Shown piece by piece: positions 35,738 through 43,328 of a stretch of DNA of 55,522 nucleotides. This DNA comes from Flavobacteriales bacterium UBA7612. Lineage in GTDB: Bacteria; Bacteroidota; Bacteroidia; Flavobacteriales; Weeksellaceae. A program made the position numbers and the translations under genes. Under the pieces are notes generated by a model. It made no database searches. It saw only the letters and a program-made list of their open reading frames with translations, and was not told where the DNA came from. The DNA lies in contig DLJQ01000018.1 in assembly GCA_002484335.1 (NCBI GenBank), positions 259,085 through 314,606 of the forward strand, read 5' to 3'. Within the stretch, counting starts at the first letter, position 1. Each line of letters starts with the position of its first letter.

Positions 35738-36898
35738 ATGGTTAAGAAAAGTTTATTAGCACTTGCAATGGGAGGATTAGCTATCGGAATGACAGAATTT
35801 TCGATGATGGGTGTTTTAGAAGAATTTGCTAAGGATTTAAAAATTAGTATACCAGAAGCTGGTCATTTTATATCAATATATGCTATAGGTGTAATGGTTG
35901 GTGCTCCTACCCTTATTATGGCAACAAATAAGTTTCCGCCTAAAAAAGTTCTTATCTTTTTTATGTTCTTATTCACTGTATTCAATTTTCTATTTGTTAT
36001 AGCTCCAAATTATTATACTTTAATGATTGCTAGATTTATGTCAGGACTTCCACATGGTGCATTTTTTGGCGTTGGATCTGTAGTTGCTGCAAAATTAAGT
36101 GAGAAAGGAAAAGAAGCTCAAGCAATATCAATCATGTTTGCTGGTCTTACCTTAGCAAATCTAGCTGGTGTTCCATTTGGTACAAAGTTAGCTCAAGTCT
36201 ATTCTTGGAATTTAACATTTGGAATTATATCGAGTTTAGGATTATTAACAATGTTAGCAATTTATTTATGGGTTCCTAATATAGAAAATGAAAATAAAAC
36301 AAGTTTAGTTCAACAATTAAGTTTCTTTAAAAAATGGGAAGCATGGGTTTTAATTTTAATGATTTCTATTGGTACATCTGGATTATTTGCTTGGATAAGT
36401 TATATATCTCCATTAATGACAGAAGTAGCACAATTACCTAAATCGCAAATACCTATTATCATGACACTAGTTGGTTTGGGAATGTTTATAGGTAATTTTA
36501 TTGGAGGTAAATTAGCTGATTCTATTTCTCCTAACAAAGCTGCAATTTTAGCTTTTTCTGCTATGGCAGTTTGTTTAATGGTTGTATATTTTACTTCTCA
36601 TATACAAATTGTTGCATATTTTATGTCTTTTGTAACTGGTTTAATCGCATTTACAATTGGGTCACCTATCCAAATGATATTAATAAATAATGCGAAAGGA
36701 TCTGAAACTTTGGCTGCTGCTGCTGGACAAGCAAGTTTTAATATTGGTAATGCATTAGGAGCATTTTTAGGAGGAATTCCTATTGCTTTGGGATATGGAT
36801 TCAACTCACAATTATGGGTTGGTTTCTTAATGGCTTCAATTGGAGCAATTATTGGTACTATATTTTTAAAATTAAAATCTAAAGAAAAAGTAAATTAA
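35738..36898 (+). CDS. MFS transporter, DHA1 type (AraJ/sugar-efflux-like)
   Basis: This is a 386-residue transporter with 12 predicted helices. The N-terminus (LALAMGGLAIGMTEFSMMGVLEEFAKDLKISIPEAGHFISIYAIGVMVGAP) and the internal RFMSGLPHGAFFGVGSVVA are diagnostic of the AraJ/YdhP/SotB efflux group. Members export sugars or drugs in exchange for protons; the substrate here is unknown. It is monocistronic, with a leader of about 90 bases. No regulator is adjacent. Confidence 0.9.
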   Translation: MVKKSLLALAMGGLAIGMTEFSMMGVLEEFAKDLKISIPEAGHFISIYAIGVMVGAPTLIMATNKFPPKKVLIFFMFLFTVFNFLFVIAPNYYTLMIARFMSGLPHGAFFGVGSVVAAKLSEKGKEAQAISIMFAGLTLANLAGVPFGTKLAQVYSWNLTFGIISSLGLLTMLAIYLWVPNIENENKTSLVQQLSFFKKWEAWVLILMISIGTSGLFAWISYISPLMTEVAQLPKSQIPIIMTLVGLGMFIGNFIGGKLADSISPNKAAILAFSAMAVCLMVVYFTSHIQIVAYFMSFVTGLIAFTIGSPIQMILINNAKGSETLAAAAGQASFNIGNALGAFLGGIPIALGYGFNSQLWVGFLMASIGAIIGTIFLKLKSKEKVN

Positions 36899-37005
36899 AA
36901 CAAATACTATCCAATAAATTTAGAAATTGATATAATTTTTATATTATTTATTAAAATCTTAATTAAACTTATGTTTTTTTTATGTATTTCATAATTTATA
37001 ATCCG

Positions 37006-37013
37006 TAGTTTTG
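37006..37013 (+). promoter_or_regulatory. -7 box for the J-domain/KTSC gene
   Basis: TAGTTTTG (TAnnTTTG) lies 23 bases before the ATG at 37037. Confidence 0.5.
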
Positions 37014-37036
37014 CAAACTGAAAAAAGTTTATAATT

Positions 37037-37483
37037 ATGAAAACCGTTGCTGAGCACAGAAAATTACTTGGAGTAGATAAAACTGCTACATTAAAAGACT
37101 TAAAAACAATTTACAGAAATACGATGAAAGATTCTCATCCTGATAAATTTGTGAATGATGAAGCTGGAAAGCTTGAAGCTGAAGAAAAAAGTAAAATAGT
37201 GATCGAAGCATACCATTTTTTAGTGAGTATTAATCCTGAAACTCATAAAAAAAATGAGGAAGAGTATATTATAACAACAACAAAATCTAACATTCATGAC
37301 TTTTATATGGATGAAAGAATTTTGAAAGTAGAACATTTAGATGGAAATCATTACGAATATTTCGGAGTTCCTAAAAATACATATATTAAAATGGTAAATT
37401 CTGATTCTCCAAGTCGCTTCGCAAGAAGACATATCTATGGTAAATTTACACATAGAAAGGCTGGTGAAGCAATGAAGGATTAA
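37037..37483 (+). CDS. Small J-domain protein with C-terminal KTSC domain
   Basis: This is a 148-residue cytosolic protein. Residues 5-75 are a DnaJ-type J domain with the HPD tripeptide at 34-36 (RNTMKDSHPDKF), which should stimulate DnaK ATPase activity. Residues about 92-142 match the KTSC domain (ILKVEHLDGNHYEYFGVPKNTYIKMV, RFARRHIYGKF), which elsewhere is found at the end of lysyl-tRNA synthetases and as a stand-alone unit. It has no Gly/Phe region or zinc finger, so it is a specialised DnaK partner. It is followed by a bidirectional terminator. Confidence 0.85.
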   Translation: MKTVAEHRKLLGVDKTATLKDLKTIYRNTMKDSHPDKFVNDEAGKLEAEEKSKIVIEAYHFLVSINPETHKKNEEEYIITTTKSNIHDFYMDERILKVEHLDGNHYEYFGVPKNTYIKMVNSDSPSRFARRHIYGKFTHRKAGEAMKD

Positions 37484-37496
37484 TTATAATAGATAT

Positions 37497-37530
37497 AAAA
37501 AAAACCACTTCAATTGAAGTGTTTTTTTTT
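37497..37530. terminator. Bidirectional terminator
   Basis: CACTTCAATTGAAGTG (37506-37521) is a perfect palindrome with an A-rich lead and a long T-run. It separates the convergent J-domain and deoxyhypusine-synthase-like genes. Confidence 0.85.
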
Positions 37531-37554
37531 ATATCTAATTTTTATAAGAATCTA

Positions 37555-38529
37555 TTAATGTCCTAAAATATAGCTAAAGATTAAAGGAGCAACGATTGTT
37601 GCATCAGATTCAATCATAAATTTAGGTGTATCAATATCTAATTTACCCCATGTAATTTTCTCATTTGGAACTGCTCCTGAATAAGAACCATAAGATGTAG
37701 TTGAATCAGATATTTGACAGAAATAAGACCAAAAAGGAACATCTTCCCACTCTAAATCTTGGTACATCATTGGAACAACACAAATTGGGAAATCTCCAGA
37801 AATACCTCCAGCAATTTGGAAGAAACCTACTCCTTTTCCTTCTGAATTAGCACGGTACCATTCTGTAAGGTAAATCATATATTCAATTCCTGATTTTACT
37901 GTAGATGCTTGTAATTTTCCTTTGATAACATTAGCAGCAAAAATATTTCCTGTTGTAGAATCTTCCCATCCTGGACAAACGATTGGTAAATTTTTCTCAG
38001 CAGCAGCAACAATCCATGAATCTTTTGGATCGATTTCGTAATATTGCTCTAAAACACCAGAATTTACCACTTGGTACAAGAATTCGTGTGGTAAATAACG
38101 TTCTCCTTTAGCCTCAGCAGCATGCCAAACATCTTCTAAATGTTGTTGTAAACGACGAAATGCTTCTTCTTCTGGAATACAAGTATCTGTTACACGATTG
38201 TAATGAGTATCTAATAATTCTCTTTCTTGCTCTGGAGTTAAATCGCGATAATTTGGAATTCTTTTATAATGAGAATGTGCAACTAAATTCATTACATCTT
38301 CTTCTAAATTAGCTCCTGTACAAGATATAATTTGAACTTTGTCTTGACGAATCATTTCTGCAAGAGAAACTCCTAACTCAGCAGTAGACATTGCTCCTCC
38401 TAAAGAAATAAGCATTTTACCACCTTCTAATAAATGTTGCTCATATCCTTTTGCAGCATCAACTAAAGCAGCAGCGTTAAAGTGTCTATAATTATGTTCA
38501 ATGAATTGACTAATTGGTCCTTTACTCAT
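37555..38529 (-). CDS. Deoxyhypusine synthase family protein
   Basis: This is an NAD-dependent aminobutyl-transferase-like enzyme of 324 residues. The DHS motifs are clear: ISLGGAMSTAELG, SCTGANLEEDV, CPGWEDSTTGN, GFFQIAGGISGDFPI and ITWGKLD. Lys296 in that last motif matches the catalytic lysine of eukaryotic DHS. Bacteria lack the eIF5A target; some bacterial homologues make homospermidine instead. The gene follows arginine decarboxylase by 31 bp, so a polyamine product from the agmatine/putrescine branch is the likely role. The exact substrates are inference. Confidence 0.88.
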   Translation of the reverse strand: MSKGPISQFIEHNYRHFNAAALVDAAKGYEQHLLEGGKMLISLGGAMSTAELGVSLAEMIRQDKVQIISCTGANLEEDVMNLVAHSHYKRIPNYRDLTPEQERELLDTHYNRVTDTCIPEEEAFRRLQQHLEDVWHAAEAKGERYLPHEFLYQVVNSGVLEQYYEIDPKDSWIVAAAEKNLPIVCPGWEDSTTGNIFAANVIKGKLQASTVKSGIEYMIYLTEWYRANSEGKGVGFFQIAGGISGDFPICVVPMMYQDLEWEDVPFWSYFCQISDSTTSYGSYSGAVPNEKITWGKLDIDTPKFMIESDATIVAPLIFSYILGH

Positions 38530-38560
38530 CTTATTATTTTTTTATTTTTAAATTTATTTT

Positions 38561-39943
38561 TTATTTATATCCTAATGTATCTAATACATTTTGATGTGTT
38601 TGCTCTTCTGAGTAAACTTTTGTGTTATAATTCTCATCAATCAAAATATATTTTGGTTGTGGAATTAAACAATGGTTTATACCTCCAAAACCACTGATGT
38701 TATCTTGATATGCACCTGTATTGAAAAACCCAATATATAATGGTTTAGCAGAATCGTATTTTGGTAAATAAATTGCATTCACATGTTGTTCTGAATTATA
38801 ATAATCATCAGAATCACAAGTTAACCCTCCTAATAAAACTCGCTCGTATTTGTCATACCATCTATTGACAGGCAACATAACAAAACGTTTTGAAATTGCC
38901 CAAGCATCAGGTAATGTTGTCATAAAAGAAGAATCAATCATATCCCAATATTCTTTATCATTTTGTTTCTTTTGATAAAGAATTTTATAGATAACTCCTC
39001 CACTTTCTCCTACAGTAAATGATCCAAATTCTGTGAAAATATTTGGAACAGGAATTCCTTCCTCATCACAAATAGCTTTTATTTGTAATAGGATTTCCTT
39101 TGCCATATATTCATAATCATAAGAAAAATTTAGAGAATTCTTAATTGGGAACCCTCCTCCAATATTAAGACTATCTAATTCAGGACAAACCTTTTTCAAG
39201 TTGACGTAAACGCGTAAACACTTTGTTAACTCATTCCAATAATAAGAATTATCTTTTATTCCTGTATTAATAAAGAAATGGAGCATTTTAAGTTTTATAC
39301 GTTCATTCGGTTTAACCATCGTTTGGTAAAAAGGTACAATATCTTTATATCCTATTCCTAAACGAGAAGTATAAAATTCAAATTTTGGTTCTTCCTCAGA
39401 AGCAATACGGATACCAATTTCAAAATCCCCTTCAATTTCTTTAGAGAATAAGTCAACCTCTTCATAATTATCAATAACCGTAATAGTTTTACGATGACCA
39501 TTATTAATTAATCGAGCAATATTTTCTACATATTCTTCTCGTTTAAAACCATTGCATACGATATATTGATTGTCTTTTATTAATCCTTCTTTAATAAGAT
39601 TTTCTACAATATTTATATCAAATGCTGAAGATGTTTCTATATGGATATCATTTTTTAATGCTTCGCCTAAAATATGACGAAAATGGGAACTTTTTGTACA
39701 ATAACAATAGTTATAAGATCCCTCATAGTTTAACTCCTCACGGGCTTTTTCAAACCAACCTTTTGCTTTCTGTATGTTTTCAGAAATTTTTGGTAAATAA
39801 GTAAATTTTAATGGTGTCCCATGTTCTTCTACGATTGATTTTAAATCAATTCCATTAAATTTTAAGTGTTCTCCATCCAACTCAAACTCATCTTGAGGGA
39901 AATCAAAAGATTGTGTTATTAAATCTATGTATTTTGTTTTCAT
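38561..39943 (-). CDS. speA: Biosynthetic arginine decarboxylase (SpeA-like)
   Basis: This is a PLP-dependent fold-III decarboxylase of 460 residues that should convert arginine to agmatine, the first step of polyamine synthesis. The PLP lysine lies in NYCYCTKSSHF (about residue 83). Other marks are LNIGGGFPIKN (phosphate-binding glycines), FTEFGSFTVGESGG and the GGLTCDSDDYY motif with the active-site Cys-Asp pair. It is shorter than E. coli SpeA (about 660), as is usual in Bacteroidota. It is the first gene of a two-gene operon with the DHS homologue. Its leader is unusually long, with a small upstream ORF at 40008-40082. Confidence 0.9.
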   Translation of the reverse strand: MKTKYIDLITQSFDFPQDEFELDGEHLKFNGIDLKSIVEEHGTPLKFTYLPKISENIQKAKGWFEKAREELNYEGSYNYCYCTKSSHFRHILGEALKNDIHIETSSAFDINIVENLIKEGLIKDNQYIVCNGFKREEYVENIARLINNGHRKTITVIDNYEEVDLFSKEIEGDFEIGIRIASEEEPKFEFYTSRLGIGYKDIVPFYQTMVKPNERIKLKMLHFFINTGIKDNSYYWNELTKCLRVYVNLKKVCPELDSLNIGGGFPIKNSLNFSYDYEYMAKEILLQIKAICDEEGIPVPNIFTEFGSFTVGESGGVIYKILYQKKQNDKEYWDMIDSSFMTTLPDAWAISKRFVMLPVNRWYDKYERVLLGGLTCDSDDYYNSEQHVNAIYLPKYDSAKPLYIGFFNTGAYQDNISGFGGINHCLIPQPKYILIDENYNTKVYSEEQTHQNVLDTLGYK

Positions 39944-39971
39944 TATGCTTTTATAAATGTTACGTGTGTAT

Positions 39972-40010
39972 TAATACTAAAAAAAATTTGGGTAAAAATT
40001 TCTAGTATTA
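39972..40010 (-). promoter_or_regulatory. Leader hairpin between the upstream ORF and speA
   Basis: On the minus strand TAATACTA (40010-40003) pairs with TAGTATTA (39979-39972), with a second AAATTT/AAATTT pairing inside. The stem begins with the stop codon of the upstream ORF. There is no T-run after the stem, so it is not a classic terminator. It could control access to the speA start at 39943. Confidence 0.45.
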
Positions 40011-40082
40011 CAGACGTATTACATAATTTACACTACGTAGTAATAATGGAAAAGAATAAATCTTTGTTTCTATTCTATTCAT
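40008..40082 (-). CDS. Candidate leader peptide upstream of speA
   Basis: ATG at 40082 opens a frame of 24 codons ending TAA at 40008, followed two codons later by TAG in the same frame. The peptide starts MNRIETKIYSF and continues PLLLRSVNYVIRL, with three Arg. It sits in the predicted 230-base leader between the -7 box at 40184 and speA at 39943, with a hairpin just before its start (40093-40120) and another at its stop. Placement and size suit a regulatory arrest peptide, as known for E. coli speF (SpeFL). I cannot test conservation, so it may be chance. Confidence 0.4.
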   Translation of the reverse strand: MNRIETKIYSFPLLLRSVNYVIRL

Positions 40083-40092
40083 TAAAACTTTC

Positions 40093-40120
40093 GCGTTGAA
40101 GTTTTTCTCTTTTTCAACGC
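40093..40120. promoter_or_regulatory. Hairpin in the speA leader
   Basis: GCGTTGAA (40093-40100) pairs with TTCAACGC (40113-40120) over a 12-base loop. In a speA transcript it would lie 10 bases before the ATG of the candidate leader peptide. On the plus strand it is followed by only four T, so it is a weak terminator at best. Confidence 0.5.
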
Positions 40121-40183
40121 TTTTGAATAAAAGGTTAAAATTCATCAACTTTTTTCTTAAAAAAAATTACAAAATGTTCGATG

Positions 40184-40191
40184 CAAATATA
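40184..40191 (-). promoter_or_regulatory. -7 box for the speA operon
   Basis: The minus strand reads TATATTTG (TAnnTTTG). It predicts a leader of roughly 230 bases before speA, which contains the small ORF and two hairpins. The rest of the gap up to parA (40192-40331) is plain AT-rich sequence. Confidence 0.45.
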
Positions 40192-40331
40192 AGTTTTTTA
40201 ATTGTGTAATATTTATAAATAATTCTAAAATTTATACCTTTTTACATTGTTTATTATGTAAGTTTTTAGAAAAAAAATAAAAATGTTGAAAATTTTATTT
40301 TTTCTTTAAGGTTTAGAAATACTAATTATTG

Positions 40332-40339
40332 TATTTTTG
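40332..40339 (+). promoter_or_regulatory. -7 box of the parA-lepB gene run
   Basis: TATTTTTG (TAnnTTTG) ends 21 bases before the parA ATG at 40361. Confidence 0.5.
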
Positions 40340-40360
40340 AATTCGTTTTGAACGTAAATT

Positions 40361-41134
40361 ATGGGTAAAATAATTGCTATTGCTAATCAAAAAGGTGGTG
40401 TAGGAAAAACGACAACTTCGTTAAATCTTGCAGCTTCTTTAGGTGTTCTAGAAAAAAAAGTTTTATTAATTGATGCTGATCCTCAGGCTAATGCTACATC
40501 TGGATTAGGATTTGATTTAGATGAAATTGAAGCTGGTACTTATGAGGTTTTAGAAAATGAAATAGCTGCAAGTGAAGCTATTTTAAAGTCTGAATCTCCA
40601 AATTTAGACTTAATGCCTGCTCATTTAGATTTAGTAGCTGCTGAGATAGAAATTGTTGATTATGAAAATCGTGAATATATGCTGAAAGGAGCTTTGAACG
40701 AAATCAAAGATAATTACGATTATATCATAATTGATTGTGCTCCGTCTTTAGGTTTAATAACCTTAAATGCACTTACAGCAGCTGATTCTGTTATTATTCC
40801 TATACAATGTGAATATTTTGCTTTAGAAGGTTTAGGTAAATTATTAAATACAATTAAAGGTATTCAACAACATCATAATAAAGAATTAGACATTGAGGGA
40901 TTACTATTAACAATGTATGATTCTCGTTTACGTTTATCAAACCAAGTATTGGATGAAGTAAATAATCACTTCCCTAAAATGGTTTTTAAAACAATAATTA
41001 CTCGTAATGTAAGACTATCTGAGGCTCCAAGTTTTGGAGAAACAATTATTCAATACGATGCAGCGAGTAAGGGTGCAGAAAATTATTTAAATTTAGCACG
41101 TGAATTTTTAATCAATAACAACGATACAGTTTAA
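40361..41134 (+). CDS. parA: Chromosome partitioning ATPase ParA (Soj)
   Basis: ParA is a Walker-type ATPase that moves ParB-parS complexes and helps segregate replicated origins. The 257-residue protein has the deviant Walker A KGGVGKTT (11-18), LIDADPQANATSGLG, the Walker B region YIIIDCAPSLGLITLNAL and no N-terminal helix-turn-helix, as for chromosomal ParA. The parB gene starts 5 bp downstream. No parS-like site (TGTTnCACGTGnAACA) was noticed in the window, so the origin may lie outside it. Confidence 0.95.
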   Translation: MGKIIAIANQKGGVGKTTTSLNLAASLGVLEKKVLLIDADPQANATSGLGFDLDEIEAGTYEVLENEIAASEAILKSESPNLDLMPAHLDLVAAEIEIVDYENREYMLKGALNEIKDNYDYIIIDCAPSLGLITLNALTAADSVIIPIQCEYFALEGLGKLLNTIKGIQQHHNKELDIEGLLLTMYDSRLRLSNQVLDEVNNHFPKMVFKTIITRNVRLSEAPSFGETIIQYDAASKGAENYLNLAREFLINNNDTV

Positions 41135-41139
41135 AAAGA

Positions 41140-42033
41140 ATGGCAAAGCCAAATAAAAATAATCGCTTAGGACGTGGATTATCTGCACTATTAAAAGATG
41201 AGCCAACAGTTAAAACTGCACAAGATGAAGGTGCTAAGAAACTTGTTGGAAATATTTTAGAAGTAGATTTAGAAAAAATAACTGCTAATCCTTGGCAACC
41301 TCGTACTAATTTTGATAAAAAAGCTTTAGAAGAATTAGTTTCATCTATTGCAACTCTAGGTGTAATTCAACCTATAACAATCCGTAAAAAAATATCAGGT
41401 GAATATGAATTAATTTCTGGTGAAAGACGTTTTAGAGCTTCACAAATAGCTGGAAAAAAAACAATTCCTGCTTATGTACGCTTAGCAAACGATCAAGAAA
41501 TGCTAGAAATGGCTTTAGTTGAAAATATTCAACGACAGGATTTAGATGCAATAGAAATAGCACTTTCTTACAAACAATTAATTGATGAAATAAAATTAAC
41601 ACAAGAAGAATTAAGTAAAAGAGTTGGTAAAGATCGAACATCAATTACGAATCACTTGCGTCTTCTTAAGTTAGATCCTATTATACAAACTGGTATTAGA
41701 GATGGTATGATTTCTATGGGACATGGACGTGCTCTAATGGCAATTGATGATTCTGATTTACAATTTGATATTTACGAAAAAATTGTAAAAAATAATTTAT
41801 CTGTTCGTGATACAGAAAAAATTATCAAATCATTAAAAGATGGTGATAATCAAACTGCAAAAAAAGTCATTGAACTTCCTCAACAATATAAAGAAGCATT
41901 AAGTTCTATTTCAAATTCACTAAAAACGAAAGTTGAGATAAAACGAGCAAAAAATGGAAAAGGTAAAATAATATTAAATTTTACTTCTGATGATGAATTT
42001 GATCGATTAAGTAAGTTTTTAAATGAAAATTAA
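41140..42033 (+). CDS. parB: Chromosome partitioning protein ParB
   Basis: ParB is a CTP-dependent clamp that loads at parS. The 297 residues contain the CTPase/ParB-N region (LEKITANPWQPRTNFDKKALEEL, GEYELISGERRFRAS, ALVENIQRQDLDAIEIA), a central helix-turn-helix (LTQEELSKRVGKDRTSITNHLRLLKL) and a C-terminal dimer domain. An early RLGRGLSALL motif binds ParA, as is usual. Its last 11 bases overlap the start of the DUF5683 gene, which suggests coupled translation. Confidence 0.95.
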   Translation: MAKPNKNNRLGRGLSALLKDEPTVKTAQDEGAKKLVGNILEVDLEKITANPWQPRTNFDKKALEELVSSIATLGVIQPITIRKKISGEYELISGERRFRASQIAGKKTIPAYVRLANDQEMLEMALVENIQRQDLDAIEIALSYKQLIDEIKLTQEELSKRVGKDRTSITNHLRLLKLDPIIQTGIRDGMISMGHGRALMAIDDSDLQFDIYEKIVKNNLSVRDTEKIIKSLKDGDNQTAKKVIELPQQYKEALSSISNSLKTKVEIKRAKNGKGKIILNFTSDDEFDRLSKFLNEN

Positions 42034-42592
42034 GATTTTAATTATTGGTCTAATGCTTACTTCTACGTTTTCATTAGCTCAATTAAAAACAGAAACTGGT
42101 AACGGAACTGAAGTTATAACAAAAGATTCTGTTCAGATAAGTAGTGAAACTTTAATGGAAAAAAGTCCTATTAGAGCTTCTCTTTATTCTGCTATATTAC
42201 CCGGGGCAGGACAATTATATAATAAAAAATGGATAAAAGCTCCTATAGCATTAGGATTAGTAGCTACAGGAACAGGTTTCACTATTTATTATAATAATTT
42301 ATACAGAAGATATAGAAAAGCATTTATTGCTGTTCAAGAAGGTTCTCCAAGTGAATTTTCTAATTTGACTGCAGAACAGTTAGCTGTAATTCAAGATGAT
42401 TATAAAAGAAAACGTGATTATAGTGTTGCATTAACTGCATTAGCATATTTATTAAATATTGTTGATGCAACTGTTGATGCTCATTTATATACTATACGTA
42501 AAGATAAAGAAATGACATTAAAACCAACAGTATTGCAAAGTGAAATGTCTATTGAGCCTGTTTTAGGATTGGCTTTTAATTTTAAATTTTAA
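42023..42592 (+). CDS. DUF5683 family membrane/exported protein
   Basis: This is a 189-residue protein with an N-terminal signal-like segment (MKIKILIIGLMLTSTFSLAQ). The region about 52-100 (RASLYSAILPGAGQLYNKKWIKAPIALGLVATGTGFTIYYNNLYRRYRKAF) matches DUF5683, with one or two membrane helices and a further one near 132-150. The family is found in Bacteroidota between parB and dapB, as here, and its function is unknown. The overlap with parB and the 5-bp gap to dapB make it part of the operon. Confidence 0.85.
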   Translation: MKIKILIIGLMLTSTFSLAQLKTETGNGTEVITKDSVQISSETLMEKSPIRASLYSAILPGAGQLYNKKWIKAPIALGLVATGTGFTIYYNNLYRRYRKAFIAVQEGSPSEFSNLTAEQLAVIQDDYKRKRDYSVALTALAYLLNIVDATVDAHLYTIRKDKEMTLKPTVLQSEMSIEPVLGLAFNFKF

Positions 42593-42597
42593 TAAAA

Positions 42598-43302
42598 ATG
42601 AAAATAGCTTTAGTAGGATACGGTAAAATGGGTAAAGCCATAGAAGAAATATTAATACAAAGAGGACATGATGTTGTTCTTAAAATCTCTCGTACTCCTC
42701 TTCCTGAAGAATTAAAAAATGTAGAAGTTGCAATAGAATTTTCTAGACCAGAATATGCTTTTGACAACCTTAAAGTATTACTTGAAAATAAAATCCCAAC
42801 AATATGTGGAACAACTGGTTGGTTAGATAAACAAGATGAAATAAATAAATTTACTTTAGAAAATAATACTGGATTTATTTATGCTTCTAATTTTAGTTTA
42901 GGAGTCAATCTATTTTTTGATTTAAATGAAAAACTTGCAAAAATGATGAGCAAGTATCGTAATGAATATCAAATTAATTTAGAAGAAATACACCATACTC
43001 AAAAATTAGATGCTCCTTCGGGAACAGCTATTACAATTGCTGAAGGAATTATAGAACAAACTTCATATACTTCTTGGTCTTTAGATCAAAAAGCTGATGA
43101 TATTATTCCAATTGAAGCAAAAAGAATTGAAAATGTACCTGGTACTCATATCGTTCAATACAATTCAGAAATTGATACAATAGAAATATCTCATACTGCA
43201 CATTCTCGAAAAGGATTTGCATTAGGTGCTGTAATTGCTGCTGAATGGATTTTCGATAAAAAAGGTATATTTTCTATGAAAGATGTACTTGAACTAAACT
43301 AA
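42598..43302 (+). CDS. dapB: 4-hydroxy-tetrahydrodipicolinate reductase DapB
   Basis: DapB reduces HTPA with NAD(P)H in lysine and meso-diaminopimelate synthesis, feeding peptidoglycan. The 234 residues hold the dinucleotide loop VGYGKMGKAIE (6-16), CGTTGW (70-75), the catalytic segment EIHHTQKLDAPSGTA (His132/His133, Lys136, SGT 141-143) and a conserved C-terminus (SHTAHSRKGFALGAVIAAEWI). It is slightly shorter than the proteobacterial enzymes, normal for this phylum. It lies between DUF5683 and lepB. Confidence 0.94.
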   Translation: MKIALVGYGKMGKAIEEILIQRGHDVVLKISRTPLPEELKNVEVAIEFSRPEYAFDNLKVLLENKIPTICGTTGWLDKQDEINKFTLENNTGFIYASNFSLGVNLFFDLNEKLAKMMSKYRNEYQINLEEIHHTQKLDAPSGTAITIAEGIIEQTSYTSWSLDQKADDIIPIEAKRIENVPGTHIVQYNSEIDTIEISHTAHSRKGFALGAVIAAEWIFDKKGIFSMKDVLELN

Positions 43303-43328
43303 TTTAAAATATTTAATATCAATTTCTT

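Noticed and set aside
40032..40041. Palindrome ACTACGTAGT as a parS or operator site near parA
   Set aside because: It does not match the parS consensus and falls inside the candidate speA leader ORF, where it encodes part of LLLRS.
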